Shown piece by piece: positions 41,983 through 50,483 of a stretch of 64,000 nucleotides of DNA. The notes beneath the pieces are model-generated. The model ran no database searches. It was given only the letters and a program-made list of their open reading frames with translations, and was not told where the DNA came from. This DNA is from Arthrobacter sp. StoSoilB19. GTDB taxonomy: Bacteria > Actinomycetota > Actinomycetes > Actinomycetales > Micrococcaceae. A program made the translations under genes and the position numbers. Location: assembly GCF_019977275.1 (NCBI RefSeq), contig NZ_AP024650.1, positions 4,216,001 through 4,280,000 of the forward strand, read 5' to 3'. The first letter of the stretch is position 1; every line of letters starts with the position of its first letter.

Positions 41983-42417
41983 ATGGAAACAGCGGACATC
42001 ACCTTCCGGACCCGCAAGTGGGTGCGGCCCGAGGACCTCAACGCCAACGGGACGCTCTTCGGCGGCAGCCTGCTGAAATGGATTGACGAAGAGGCCGCCA
42101 TCTATGCCATCCTCCAGCTGGGAAACGGCCGCGCCGTCACCAAGTACATTTCGGAGATCAACTTCGTCAGCTCGGCCGTCCAGGGCGACCTCATCGAGAT
42201 GGGCCTCACGGCCACCCGGTTTGGCCGGACCTCCCTCACCATGCGCGCCGAGGTCCGCAACATGATCACGCGGCAAAGCATCCTCACCATCGAGGAGATC
42301 GTGTTCGTGAACCTGAACCAGGACGGCAAGCCCGAGCCGCACGGCTACACGGAGATCACCTACGACCGGGACCGGATTCCCACGCACCACCTCAGCGGTA
42401 CCACGGTCAAGGACTAA
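41983..42417 (+). CDS. Acyl-CoA thioesterase, hotdog fold (YciA/4HBT type)
   Basis: A 144-residue single hotdog domain. WVRPEDLNANGTLFGGSLLKWIDEEAAIYA (about 12-41) contains the catalytic N-x-x-G-x-[LM]-F-G-G-x-[LV]-x-x-x-D pattern of acyl-CoA hydrolases, and AVTKYISEINFVSSAVQGD and FGRTSLTMRAEV complete the fold. It should hydrolyse medium or long acyl-CoAs. TAATCT lies 6 nt before the ATG, with no Shine-Dalgarno, so the transcript is probably leaderless. Followed by a terminator at 42480-42522. Confidence 0.92.
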   Translation: METADITFRTRKWVRPEDLNANGTLFGGSLLKWIDEEAAIYAILQLGNGRAVTKYISEINFVSSAVQGDLIEMGLTATRFGRTSLTMRAEVRNMITRQSILTIEEIVFVNLNQDGKPEPHGYTEITYDRDRIPTHHLSGTTVKD

Positions 42418-42479
42418 CGTTCGCCCCCGGTTCACGCCGCGGGCCCCCAGAGTTTCCCCATCTGGTCCAAAGTGGACAG

Positions 42480-42522
42480 CCGGGCTGTTTATCGAATCGA
42501 TAGGTATAACAGCCCGGTTTTT
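42480..42522 (+). terminator. Terminator with a palindrome in its loop
   Basis: CCGGGCTGTT (42480-42489) and AACAGCCCGG (42508-42517) form a stem followed by TTTTT. The 18-nt loop contains TATCGA-A-TCGATA (42490-42502), a perfect palindrome, unusual for a plain terminator and possibly a regulator site for the downstream ABC operon. Confidence 0.7.
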
Positions 42523-42585
42523 GTCATGCGCGGCTATAGGCTGTGCGGACATGCTCCGATTCCAGTCCAGAAATGAGTCCTGATC

Positions 42586-43662
42586 GTGCGTAAATTGCAG
42601 ACTTTGGTTGCCGCCGCCGTCGCCGTCACCCTCCTCGCCGGATGCGGTGGTGGATCGAACCCACCAACTTCAACGGGGGAAGCTTCCAAAGCTCCGCAAG
42701 GTGCGTCCGGGGACACCCTGGTTGTCTACACCAACTCCAACGGTGAAGGCCGGGGTGACTGGCTGGCCGCCAAGGCGGCCGAGGCCGGATTCAAGATTGA
42801 GATCGTGGGGGCCGGCGGCGCTGATGCCACCAATAAACTCATTGCCGAGAAGAACAACCCGATCGCGGACGTCGCATTCGGCTTGAACAACATGTACTTC
42901 TCGCAGATCAAGAACGAGGGCGCATTGGAGGCCTATCAGCCGGCGTGGGCAGGTGACGTGGACAAGGGACTCGGTGACGGCGAGACGTACTGGCCCCTCG
43001 TGAAGCAGGCGATCCTCCTTGGCTACAACTCTGACAAGTTCGCCAAGGATGCAGCACCGAAGGACTGGACTGACCTGTGGGCCAAGGATGAGTTCAAGAG
43101 CCGCTATGAAAGGGTCACCGGCCTGGGCACCGCCACAGCCCAGCTGGTCTTTGCCGGCATCCTCTCGCGCTACCGGGACGACTCAGGGGATTTGGGAATC
43201 TCCGATGACGGTTGGAAGCAGGTTGAGCAGTACTTCAAGAACGGAAGTCCCGCCGTGGCGAAAACCGACCTGTTCGCCCGCATCGCATCCGGTGAAGTGG
43301 ACATGGGGCAGATGCCGTCCTCGATCATTGCCGATCGCGAAAAGTCCTTCAAGGTGAACGTCGACACGGTGATCCCTGCGGTTGGCGTCCCGCTGGCGGT
43401 AGAGCAGATCGCGCTGGTGAAGGGGACCAAGAAAAAGGACCAGGCGCAGAAGTTCATCGACTGGTTTGGCAGCGCCGAGGTCCAAGGCGAGTTCGCCCAG
43501 AAGTTCAACTCCATGCCGGTCAACAAGGGCGCCCAGGCAAAGGCCAATCCCGAGGTGGTGGGCTTCTTCGCGGATCTTAAGCAGCAGGACATCGACTGGG
43601 ACTTCGTCCAGAAGAACATGGGTGCCTGGGTGGAGAAGATCGAGCTCGAGTACATGACGTAA
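42586..43662 (+). CDS. ABC importer substrate-binding lipoprotein (ferric-iron/phosphonate-like)
   Basis: A 358-residue lipoprotein. MRKLQTLVAAAVAVTLLAGC gives a lipobox with Cys20. The mature part starts GDTLVVYTNSNGEG and contains GADATNKLIAEKNNPIADVAFGLNN, the pattern of the iron(III) and 2-aminoethylphosphonate binding protein group. The conserved Tyr pair used for ferric iron by FbpA is not evident, so iron is not assured. GTG start. It is the first gene of a three-gene operon with an ATPase and a fused permease. Not homologous in sequence to the family 5 protein at 17.2-18.9 kb. Confidence 0.88.
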   Translation: MRKLQTLVAAAVAVTLLAGCGGGSNPPTSTGEASKAPQGASGDTLVVYTNSNGEGRGDWLAAKAAEAGFKIEIVGAGGADATNKLIAEKNNPIADVAFGLNNMYFSQIKNEGALEAYQPAWAGDVDKGLGDGETYWPLVKQAILLGYNSDKFAKDAAPKDWTDLWAKDEFKSRYERVTGLGTATAQLVFAGILSRYRDDSGDLGISDDGWKQVEQYFKNGSPAVAKTDLFARIASGEVDMGQMPSSIIADREKSFKVNVDTVIPAVGVPLAVEQIALVKGTKKKDQAQKFIDWFGSAEVQGEFAQKFNSMPVNKGAQAKANPEVVGFFADLKQQDIDWDFVQKNMGAWVEKIELEYMT

Positions 43663-43707
43663 CCGTCCTGCCAGTCACCGTTCCGCTTTCCATCAGACAG
43701 GTATGCC

Positions 43708-44772
43708 ATGATCCGCTTGGAAAACATCGAAGTTACCTTTGGCGATTTCACCGCCATTCCGCAGCTGGACCTGCATGTGCGCCCCGGCGAGTTCTTCACC
43801 CTCCTGGGGCCCTCGGGCTGTGGAAAGACGACGGCGCTGCGCACCTTGGCCGGCTTCATCCAGCCGGCCAAGGGTACGGTCCGGGTGGATGGAAAGGACG
43901 TGACCCGGCTTCCCAGCGACAAGCGGCAGGTGGGCATGGTGTTCCAAAATTACGCCCTGTTCCCCAGCATGAGCGTGTGGGAAAACATCGCCTTCGGGCT
44001 CCGTGTCCGGAAAGAAAAACCTGCCGAGAGCGACCGACTTGTGCGGGATATCGCGCGGCGCGTTGAGCTCAGTGATGAGCAGCTGGCAAAGAATGTGGCG
44101 GAGCTCTCCGGTGGCCAGCAGCAGCGGGTGGCCGTTGCACGGGCCCTGGTGCTGCGGCCCAAGATCCTGCTGCTGGACGAGCCCCTGTCAAACCTGGACG
44201 CCAAGCTGCGCCACCAGCTGCGCCAGCAGCTCAAGGACCTGCAGAGTGAATTTGGCATCACCACCGTCTATGTCACTCACGACCAGGATGAGGCACTCGC
44301 CATGAGTGACCGCGTCGCGGTGTTCAACAAGGGCGTCATCGAGCAAGTGGGGACACCCCAGGACATCTATGACCATGCCGCCACGGAGTTCGTCTGTAAC
44401 TTCATCGGCGACAGCTCAACCCTGACTCCGGACTTTGTCTCCGAGGTGAACCAACTTTCGGGGGCCGGCCTCAGCACCGACGCCAGGTCCTACCTCCGCG
44501 TGGAAAAGGCTTCACTGGACCGGCCCTCCGGCGGAGGCACCGCCGTCGGGCTTCCGGCCACTGTGGTCTCCCGCACCTATCATGGCCTCCACAGCCGCTA
44601 CGTTGTGCGCAGCCACGGCGCGGACATCCGCCTCCTTGTCAGGGAGAACGGAGGCAGGCACCCGGAGGCCGGCACGAACACCACCGTCTATGTCCAGCCT
44701 GAACACATCCTCCAGTACCATCCGGAAACCGGTGTGTCGCTGCGCCGGGACCGGGCAGTTGCCCTGCCATGA
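43708..44772 (+). CDS. ABC importer ATPase (FbpC/PotA-like)
   Basis: A 354-residue ATPase. Walker A GPSGCGKTT (about 35-43), Q-loop in VFQNYALFPSMSV, signature ELSGGQQQRVAVARAL and Walker B ILLLDEPLSNLDAKLR are intact. The C-terminal 120 residues carry a TOBE-like beta domain (VEKASLDRPSGG...VVSRTYHGLHSRYVVR). Starts 45 bp after the binding-protein gene and overlaps the permease ATG by 4 nt (ATGA). Confidence 0.94.
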   Translation: MIRLENIEVTFGDFTAIPQLDLHVRPGEFFTLLGPSGCGKTTALRTLAGFIQPAKGTVRVDGKDVTRLPSDKRQVGMVFQNYALFPSMSVWENIAFGLRVRKEKPAESDRLVRDIARRVELSDEQLAKNVAELSGGQQQRVAVARALVLRPKILLLDEPLSNLDAKLRHQLRQQLKDLQSEFGITTVYVTHDQDEALAMSDRVAVFNKGVIEQVGTPQDIYDHAATEFVCNFIGDSSTLTPDFVSEVNQLSGAGLSTDARSYLRVEKASLDRPSGGGTAVGLPATVVSRTYHGLHSRYVVRSHGADIRLLVRENGGRHPEAGTNTTVYVQPEHILQYHPETGVSLRRDRAVALP

Positions 44773-46589
44773 GCGCCAACGCCACTGTGCGCAGCATGGG
44801 CCGTTCACCCTTCGTCCTGGTGGTGGGCGTCGTCCTCACCTGGTTCATCACCGCGTTTTTGGTCTGGCCCAACGTCAATATCCTGATTGCCACCTTCTTT
44901 CCTGACGGCAGCTTCTCGGGGCGCGCCGCGGAGAAGCTGTTCTCGTCGCAGCGGGCCATGAAGGCACTCGGCAACAGCTTCCTCCTGGCCGTGGCCCTTT
45001 CCGTCACCGTCAACGTGGTGGGGGTCTTCATCGTGCTGGTGACGCACTATTTCCGGATCCGCGGCTCGCGCATCCTCTTCCTTGGCTACGCCTCCACCTT
45101 CATCTATGGCGGCATCGTGCTGGCTGCGGGATACAAATTCATTTATGGGGACAAGGGCATCGTCACCTCGCTGCTGGTCAAGCTGATCCCCGGAATGGAC
45201 CCGGGATGGTTCTCCGGGTTTTTCGCCGTCCTGGTGGTCATGACCTTTGCCACCACCACCAACCACATGCTCTTCGTGGCCAACGCACTCAAGGGGATCG
45301 ACTACCAAACCATCGAGGCCGCCCGGAACCTTGGCGCATCCCCCTGGACGATTCTTCGGCGCATCGTCCTGCCAATGCTCAAGCCCACGCTGTTCGCCGT
45401 CACCATCCTGTCGTTCCTGACCGGGCTGGGGGCTTTGAGCGCACCGCAGGTGCTGGGCGGCCGCGACTTCCAGACCATTACCCCGATGATCCTGACCTTC
45501 ACCAACAGCCCCACGTCCAGGGACCTGGCAGCGCTGCTGGCGGTGATCCTGGGCCTGGCCACCATGCTGATGCTCGCCGTCATGTCCCGGCTTGAGAAGG
45601 GCGGCACCTACTTCTCGGTGTCCAAGGTGTCCTCCGAGCTGCAGAAGCAGGACATCACCAACCCCGCAGCCAACATGGCCGTCCACGCCGTGGCATATCT
45701 CCTCTTTGCCATCTACACGCTCCCGGTGGCCCTGATCGTGCTCTACTCGTTTGCCGACGGCGTGGCCATCCAGACGGGGCAGCTGTCGCCGGCCAACCTC
45801 ACGCTGGACAACTACGTGCGCGTCCTCACCCAGCAGTCCGGGCTCCGTCCATTTGTCGTCAGTGTTGTGTACAGCGCCTCGGCGGCCGTTATTGCCGTCG
45901 GCGGACTGCTCTTCGTGGCCCGGCTGCTGCAGAAATACAAAAACTGGGTGGCCTCGGCCTTCGAGTACCTGCTGCACATTCCCTGGATCCTGCCGTCTGC
46001 GCTGCTGGCTTTGGGCCTGATCGTCAGCTACGACCACCCCAGCCCGCTGGTGGGCGGTGCCGTGCTCACCGGAACAACGGTGATCCTGCTCATCGCATTC
46101 GTCACGGTGAAGATTCCGTTCACCCTCCGGATGCTCAAAGCATCCTTTGCCTCCGTGAATTCATCGCTGGAGGAGGCTGCATCCATCATGGGCGCCAAGA
46201 CGCTGTACGTCTTTCGGCGCATCCTCCTGCCGTTGGTACTCCCGGCGGCAGCAGCCATAACCGCCCTGAACTTCAACAGCCTGTTGGACGACTATGACAC
46301 AGCCATCTTCCTGGCCCACCCGCTGGTACAGCCGCTGGGCCTGGTGATCAAGGCCAACACCGATGGCGCAGAAGGCACCGAGGGTATTGCCAACACGTTC
46401 GTCTACACGGTGCTCCTCATGATCATCACCGGCGTGACGATGTACCTGGTCTACGGCAGGTCGGGGCGCAGGCGGACCAGGAAACGACTGCCCGCGGTAC
46501 CGCCCGTCCAGCAGGCTCCTGGAGGACTCCCCGGCGCCCAGGCCCCGGGCGGGGACGACGCAACACGGCCTGCCGCGGCCGTGCGCTGA
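44769..46589 (+). CDS. ABC importer permease, two fused halves (FbpB-like)
   Basis: A 606-residue permease with two copies of the binding-protein-dependent transport domain. The two EAA loops are EAARNLGASPWTILRRIVLP (about 180-199) and EEAASIMGAKTLYVFRRILLP (about 466-486), each with the G that contacts the ATPase. About 12 helices. Fusion of both permeases is typical of ferric-iron and phosphonate ABC systems. The C-terminal 40 residues are Pro/Gly rich and charged. The stop lies next to that of the convergent FAD monooxygenase. Confidence 0.94.
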   Translation: MSANATVRSMGRSPFVLVVGVVLTWFITAFLVWPNVNILIATFFPDGSFSGRAAEKLFSSQRAMKALGNSFLLAVALSVTVNVVGVFIVLVTHYFRIRGSRILFLGYASTFIYGGIVLAAGYKFIYGDKGIVTSLLVKLIPGMDPGWFSGFFAVLVVMTFATTTNHMLFVANALKGIDYQTIEAARNLGASPWTILRRIVLPMLKPTLFAVTILSFLTGLGALSAPQVLGGRDFQTITPMILTFTNSPTSRDLAALLAVILGLATMLMLAVMSRLEKGGTYFSVSKVSSELQKQDITNPAANMAVHAVAYLLFAIYTLPVALIVLYSFADGVAIQTGQLSPANLTLDNYVRVLTQQSGLRPFVVSVVYSASAAVIAVGGLLFVARLLQKYKNWVASAFEYLLHIPWILPSALLALGLIVSYDHPSPLVGGAVLTGTTVILLIAFVTVKIPFTLRMLKASFASVNSSLEEAASIMGAKTLYVFRRILLPLVLPAAAAITALNFNSLLDDYDTAIFLAHPLVQPLGLVIKANTDGAEGTEGIANTFVYTVLLMIITGVTMYLVYGRSGRRRTRKRLPAVPPVQQAPGGLPGAQAPGGDDATRPAAAVR

Positions 46590-46590
46590 A

Positions 46591-47646
46591 TCACCTGCCG
46601 GCACTGCTGCCGACGGCGGCGCGTTTGTTGCGCCGCCGGGCCAGGTTGAGCAGGCCATCACGCAGCGGCTGGCCGCGTTCGGTGAGCGCGACGCGGCCCA
46701 GCGCCGAGGACGCCAGGCTCACCGCGCGGGTCCGGAACCTCCGCTGCCGGTCGTAGGCGCGCAGTGCCTGGTCTTCGGGCAGCGTGTTAAGCAGGTCTGC
46801 AAGTGTCACCGCGTCAACCAGCGACTCGCAGGCGCCGCGGCCAAGTGTGGGCATCATGGCATGGGCCGCATCACCGATGAGCGCAATCCTGCCACTGACG
46901 TAGGAGCCCAGGCGCGGAACCGTCCACAGGCGCTGGACCAGGCATTCCTCCGGCGTGGCTGCAGCAAGGGCGCGCCGGATGGCAGGTGCGTGGCCCGCAT
47001 AGCGCTCCCTGGCCTGTTCCAGCGCTGACGGAACGTCGATCCCGTAGGGGCCAAGTCCGGACCGGTAACTGGCGTACCAGAAGGACCCGCCCCGGGCGGC
47101 GGCCATGCCGAACAGGTCCCCGCGGCCCCAGTACTCGCCCACCTCGTCCGGGGCAACTGGAGTAGGCAGGGTCCCGCGGAGGGCGAGGTAGGGCGTCAGA
47201 CGTGCGTCCGCGCCGGGACCCCAGGCCGTGCTGCGGACAACGCTGTGGACGCCATCGGCGCCAACCACCAGTCCCCCGTCCGCGGGCAGCCCCCGTATCT
47301 GGCTGGTGGCCCGGCGGACGCTCCCCGGGACGGCCGTGTCCAGGAGCCGCAGCAGGTCGGTCCGGGAAATGCCGAACATTTCCCCGGCATCGACCGTAAC
47401 CCAGGGCTCCCCCTGGGCGTTACGTACCGACCCGCTCCCGAGCACCGGGCTCACCGCCCGCGCCTGGTCCAGTATCCCCAGCCGGGCCAGGGCGCGTTGG
47501 GCGTTGGGCCACATCCCGAGAGCGTTGCCGACGGCGGGCAGTTCCGGACGCTTCTCGTACACCGTCACGTGGAAGCGGTTGGGGTCCAACGCCGCCGCGA
47601 GGGCAAGCCCGGAGATGCCCCCGCCCACGATGGTGATCGTCTCCAT
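46591..47646 (-). CDS. FAD-dependent monooxygenase (short form)
   Basis: A 351-residue protein of the PHBH/UbiH-like FAD family. The N-terminal dinucleotide motif is TIVGGGISGLALAAAL (4-19), the DG motif is LVVGADGVHSVVRS, and the GD motif GRIALIGDAAHAMMPTLGRGACESLVDAV. Compared with usual members (380-400 residues), the segment between the substrate domain and the DG motif is about 20 residues shorter. It is divergent from a TetR gene with ACTAC-TTTT-GTAGT between, so it is probably induced by its substrate. That substrate is unknown. ATG 47646 gives the family start. Confidence 0.88.
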   Translation of the reverse strand: METITIVGGGISGLALAAALDPNRFHVTVYEKRPELPAVGNALGMWPNAQRALARLGILDQARAVSPVLGSGSVRNAQGEPWVTVDAGEMFGISRTDLLRLLDTAVPGSVRRATSQIRGLPADGGLVVGADGVHSVVRSTAWGPGADARLTPYLALRGTLPTPVAPDEVGEYWGRGDLFGMAAARGGSFWYASYRSGLGPYGIDVPSALEQARERYAGHAPAIRRALAAATPEECLVQRLWTVPRLGSYVSGRIALIGDAAHAMMPTLGRGACESLVDAVTLADLLNTLPEDQALRAYDRQRRFRTRAVSLASSALGRVALTERGQPLRDGLLNLARRRNKRAAVGSSAGR

Positions 47647-47658
47647 ACGCAGGATTCT

Positions 47659-47672
47659 ACTACTTTTGTAGT
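47659..47672. promoter_or_regulatory. TetR operator candidate between monooxygenase and regulator
   Basis: ACTAC (47659-47663) and GTAGT (47668-47672) are inverted arms around TTTT, set 12 bp upstream of the monooxygenase start and 31 bp upstream of the regulator start. The position would block both promoters. Confidence 0.6.
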
Positions 47673-47703
47673 GAATTGAAAGGAGTCCCACTAGACTGTG
47701 GCC

Positions 47704-48243
47704 ATGCGCGACAGACGTACCCAGCTCCTTGATGCCGCGCTGTCCGTGGTGGCAAACAAGGGGCTGAAAGGCCTCACGCACCGGGCCGTGGATGCCGCCG
47801 CCGACGTGTCCGAAGGCACGACGTCAAACTATTACCGCAACCGGTCAGCACTGGTGGAAGGCGTCCTGGACCGTTTGCTGCAGCTGGACGCAGAGCTCCT
47901 GCAGCGCGTTGGCCCGGCCGGTCCCCCACGGGACGTCGACCAGCTGGCCGGGCAACTGGCCGCGATGGTTCTCGCGCTGGCCCGGCAGCATGCCGGCCTC
48001 ACCAGGGCCCGGCTGGCCCTGTCCCTGGACCATCCGGAGGCGGTGACCGGCGGGCACCGCCTGCTGGTGGGCGGGCTGGAACAGGCTCTTGCAGCCCTGG
48101 GGGTGGCTGACGCAGCAGCACGCGCCCGGGATATCGCGGACTACGGCGACGGGGTGCTGTTGCACCTGCTTACCGTCAGGCGCGACGAGCAGCCTGACGC
48201 TGCCGCCATCGCGGCGGCCGTCCGGCGACTGGCAGGCCCCTGA
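47704..48243 (+). CDS. TetR-family regulator of the divergent monooxygenase
   Basis: A 179-residue TetR protein; helix-turn-helix at about 20-55 (GLTHRAVDAAADVSEGTTSNYYRNRSALVEG). TAGACT lies exactly 6 nt before ATG 47704, which suggests a leaderless start; a GTG at 47698 with AAAGGAG 12 nt before it is the alternative. The C-terminal ligand domain is short. It faces the FAD monooxygenase across a palindromic site and is the likely local repressor. Confidence 0.88.
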   Translation: MRDRRTQLLDAALSVVANKGLKGLTHRAVDAAADVSEGTTSNYYRNRSALVEGVLDRLLQLDAELLQRVGPAGPPRDVDQLAGQLAAMVLALARQHAGLTRARLALSLDHPEAVTGGHRLLVGGLEQALAALGVADAAARARDIADYGDGVLLHLLTVRRDEQPDAAAIAAAVRRLAGP

Positions 48244-48283
48244 ACCCACCCCGGCCGACCGCCGTCGTCCTTCTCCCGCGGCT

Positions 48284-49471
48284 TTAGGCGCCGCCGGGCC
48301 AGCCCGTGTAGGCCTCGGCCAGGTAAGCCATGCCGTGGCGGGAGGAGACCACCGAGTTCAGCTCGCCTAGCTGGCGCGCGCGGGAGAAATCGTCCGCGTC
48401 GGCGGGGGTGTGCAGCATGGTGGTCATCCAGTACGAGAACTGCTGCGCCTTCCAGACACGCTCCAGGGCCCGGTCGCTGTAGGTTTCCAGCAGGCGGCCG
48501 GAACCGGAGTTGTAGTGGCTGTCCAGCCCCTCGAAGAGGACCTTGACGTCGTTGATGGCAAGGTTCAGGCCCTTGGCACCGGTGGGCGGCACGGTGTGCG
48601 CGGCGTCGCCGGCGAGGAAGAGGTTGCCGTGGCGCATGGGGGTGTGGACGAAGCTGCGGAACGGCAGCACCATCTTTTCCAGGACGGGCCCTTCCTTGAG
48701 CTCGAAGCCGTTGCCGTTGACACGGCTCCGGAATTCGGCCCAGATCCTCTCGTCGTCCCAGTCGGCCACGTTCTCCTTGGGGTCGCACTGGAAATACATC
48801 CGCTGGACTGTCTCCGTACGCTGGCTGATCAGGGCGAATCCGTTGGCCGAGTTGGCGTAGATCAGTTCATCGGAGCTGCGCGGGGCCTCGGCCAGGATGC
48901 CGAACCAGGCGAAGGGGTACTCGTGGAAGTACCACTTGCGGTGGGCTTCCGGGATCTGGAACCGGCAGTGGCTGCGGGAGCCGTCGGCACCCACCAGGAA
49001 ATCCGCCTGGATCTCGAACTCAACGCCTTCGGAGTCGGTAAACCGGACTTTCGGGCTGCCTTCCAGGTCATGGACAGTGGTGTCGGTGACGCTGTAGCGG
49101 ACGTCGCCGCCGTCGTCCTTCCTCCGCGCGGCGAGGTCCAGGAAGACGTCCGTCTGCGGGTACAGCCAGACGGACTCGCCCACGAGGTCCTTGAAGTCGA
49201 TGCGGTGGCTCTCGCCGTTGAACCGCAGTTCGATGCCATCGTGCCGGTCGCCCTCGCGCAGCACACGGTCCGAGACCCCGCTGTCCACCAGCAGGTTGAC
49301 CGTCCCGTGCTCCAGGATGCCGGCGCGGACGGTGTGGGCAATCTCCTCGTGGCTGCGGACCTCGATGACCGTTGACTCGATGCCTGCCTTCGCCAGGAGA
49401 TGGGACAGCATCAGCCCTGCCGGGCCGCCTCCCATGATGGCCACCTGGGTGGTGATGGTTTTTCGTGCCAT
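48284..49471 (-). CDS. pobA: 4-hydroxybenzoate 3-monooxygenase
   Basis: A 395-residue flavoprotein, the length of PobA (394 in Pseudomonas). It hydroxylates 4-hydroxybenzoate to protocatechuate with NAD(P)H and oxygen. Motifs: GGGPAGLMLSHLLAKAG (N-terminal FAD), AGILEHGTVNLL, DFLVGADGSRSHCRF (DG motif), and GDAAHTVPPTGAKGLNLAINDV (C-terminal FAD). ATG 49471 was chosen for the family N-terminus. The gene follows pobR on the same strand by 113 bp that hold a motif shared with the pobR-pcaK interval, implying PobR control. Confidence 0.96.
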   Translation of the reverse strand: MARKTITTQVAIMGGGPAGLMLSHLLAKAGIESTVIEVRSHEEIAHTVRAGILEHGTVNLLVDSGVSDRVLREGDRHDGIELRFNGESHRIDFKDLVGESVWLYPQTDVFLDLAARRKDDGGDVRYSVTDTTVHDLEGSPKVRFTDSEGVEFEIQADFLVGADGSRSHCRFQIPEAHRKWYFHEYPFAWFGILAEAPRSSDELIYANSANGFALISQRTETVQRMYFQCDPKENVADWDDERIWAEFRSRVNGNGFELKEGPVLEKMVLPFRSFVHTPMRHGNLFLAGDAAHTVPPTGAKGLNLAINDVKVLFEGLDSHYNSGSGRLLETYSDRALERVWKAQQFSYWMTTMLHTPADADDFSRARQLGELNSVVSSRHGMAYLAEAYTGWPGGA

Positions 49472-49570
49472 GACTGCGTCTCGCTTCGTTGCGGGTCCCG
49501 CCACGGGCGGCACCGGACCGGTTTGTCTGCCATCAGTGTGGGGGAAGCCGGGTGACCGGCGTTACAGAAA

Positions 49571-49583
49571 TTCCGTTGAATGG
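49571..49583. promoter_or_regulatory. Predicted PobR box upstream of pobA
   Basis: TTCCGTTGAATGG here is identical to 50342-50354. It begins 100 bp upstream of the pobA start, right after the pobR stop. TTCC and GG ends give partial symmetry, as in IclR-family sites. Confidence 0.6.
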
Positions 49584-49584
49584 T

Positions 49585-50337
49585 TCAGGCGTCCGCAAGT
49601 TGCCGGGCAATGCCCCGGGCGGCCGTTTGCAGTGCCGGAACCAGTGCCTGCAGGCGCATCTCCTGCAGGGGCACCACGACGCCCAGTGAGGCTACGGCCC
49701 GCTGCCGGCGGTCCAGCACGGGCACCGCGATCCCCCAGGTGCCCGCATCCACCACGCCTTTCAGTTGCGCAAAGCCCTGATGGGCGGTCTCTGCCAGCAG
49801 CGCCCGGACGTCGGCCGCAGCCAGCCTTCCTTCGGGATCGGTGAACTGGCCCAGGTACTCCTGCTGCATGGCCTTGTCCTGGTGGGCCATCAGCGCCAGT
49901 CCGGCGGACGAGATATGGATGGGCATCCTGCCCGCTACCTGCGCCCGGTTGGCCACCGAGCCCCGGCGGGACAGCCGTTCCACAAAGAGCGCCTCCCAGC
50001 CATCCAGCACCGCGAGGTTCACGTTTTGGTTCAGGACCTGCTGGATGTCCTCCATAAAGGGCATGGCTGCCTGCCGGAGCGCCAGCGCCGGCGAGGCACG
50101 GTTCACCAGTTCCCACAGCCTGAGTCCAGGCCGCACCATCCCGCCGGGAGCAGTCTCCAGCAGTCCGTGACCTGCCAGCTGGCCCACCAGCCGGTGGGTG
50201 GTGGTCAGCGGAAGGCCTGCCCGCCCGGCAAGGTCAGACAACTGGAGGGCATTGACGTCCTGGGGAAACGCGGAGATCAGCCGCACGATCCGGTCCACCA
50301 CGGAGTCGCCGGACGGGGAGTTGGCCAGCGTGAACAC
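49585..50337 (-). CDS. pobR: IclR-family regulator of 4-hydroxybenzoate genes
   Basis: A 250-residue IclR protein. N-terminal winged helix LQLSDLAGRAGLPLTTTHRLVGQLAGHGLLETAP (about 30-64); C-terminal effector domain about 80-245, with LDGWEALFVERL and GTWGIAVPVLDRR. It lies between pobA and the divergent transporter gene, and a 13-bp motif is present on both sides, so it very probably activates pobA and pcaK with 4-hydroxybenzoate or a related aromatic as effector and regulates itself. The start is GTG. PobR of Acinetobacter is also IclR-type; the Pseudomonas protein is AraC-type. Confidence 0.92.
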   Translation of the reverse strand: MFTLANSPSGDSVVDRIVRLISAFPQDVNALQLSDLAGRAGLPLTTTHRLVGQLAGHGLLETAPGGMVRPGLRLWELVNRASPALALRQAAMPFMEDIQQVLNQNVNLAVLDGWEALFVERLSRRGSVANRAQVAGRMPIHISSAGLALMAHQDKAMQQEYLGQFTDPEGRLAAADVRALLAETAHQGFAQLKGVVDAGTWGIAVPVLDRRQRAVASLGVVVPLQEMRLQALVPALQTAARGIARQLADA

Positions 50338-50341
50338 CTGC

Positions 50342-50354
50342 TTCCGTTGAATGG
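50342..50354. promoter_or_regulatory. Predicted PobR box between pobR and pcaK
   Basis: Second copy of TTCCGTTGAATGG, starting 5 bp before the pobR start codon and 130 bp before pcaK. It would overlap the pobR ribosome or promoter region and allow autoregulation. Confidence 0.6.
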
Positions 50355-50483
50355 GAAAAGTTGTCCCAGATTACACCCGATAGTGATACAAACCTCACTG
50401 GGGATGTGGGCAATGCTGCCCACCCATTACCGGCAAAGCAGACTGCCGCTCAAAACTCCTGGAAGATACACCGAGGTATTTCT

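Noticed and set aside
42418..42585. A riboswitch ahead of the ABC operon
   Set aside because: Only one terminator-like hairpin is seen; there is no conserved aptamer pattern such as a TPP box.
49571..50354. The 13-bp direct repeat around pobR as a target-site duplication
   Set aside because: pobR is typical of the region in codon use and is in its expected place; regulator binding explains the repeat better.
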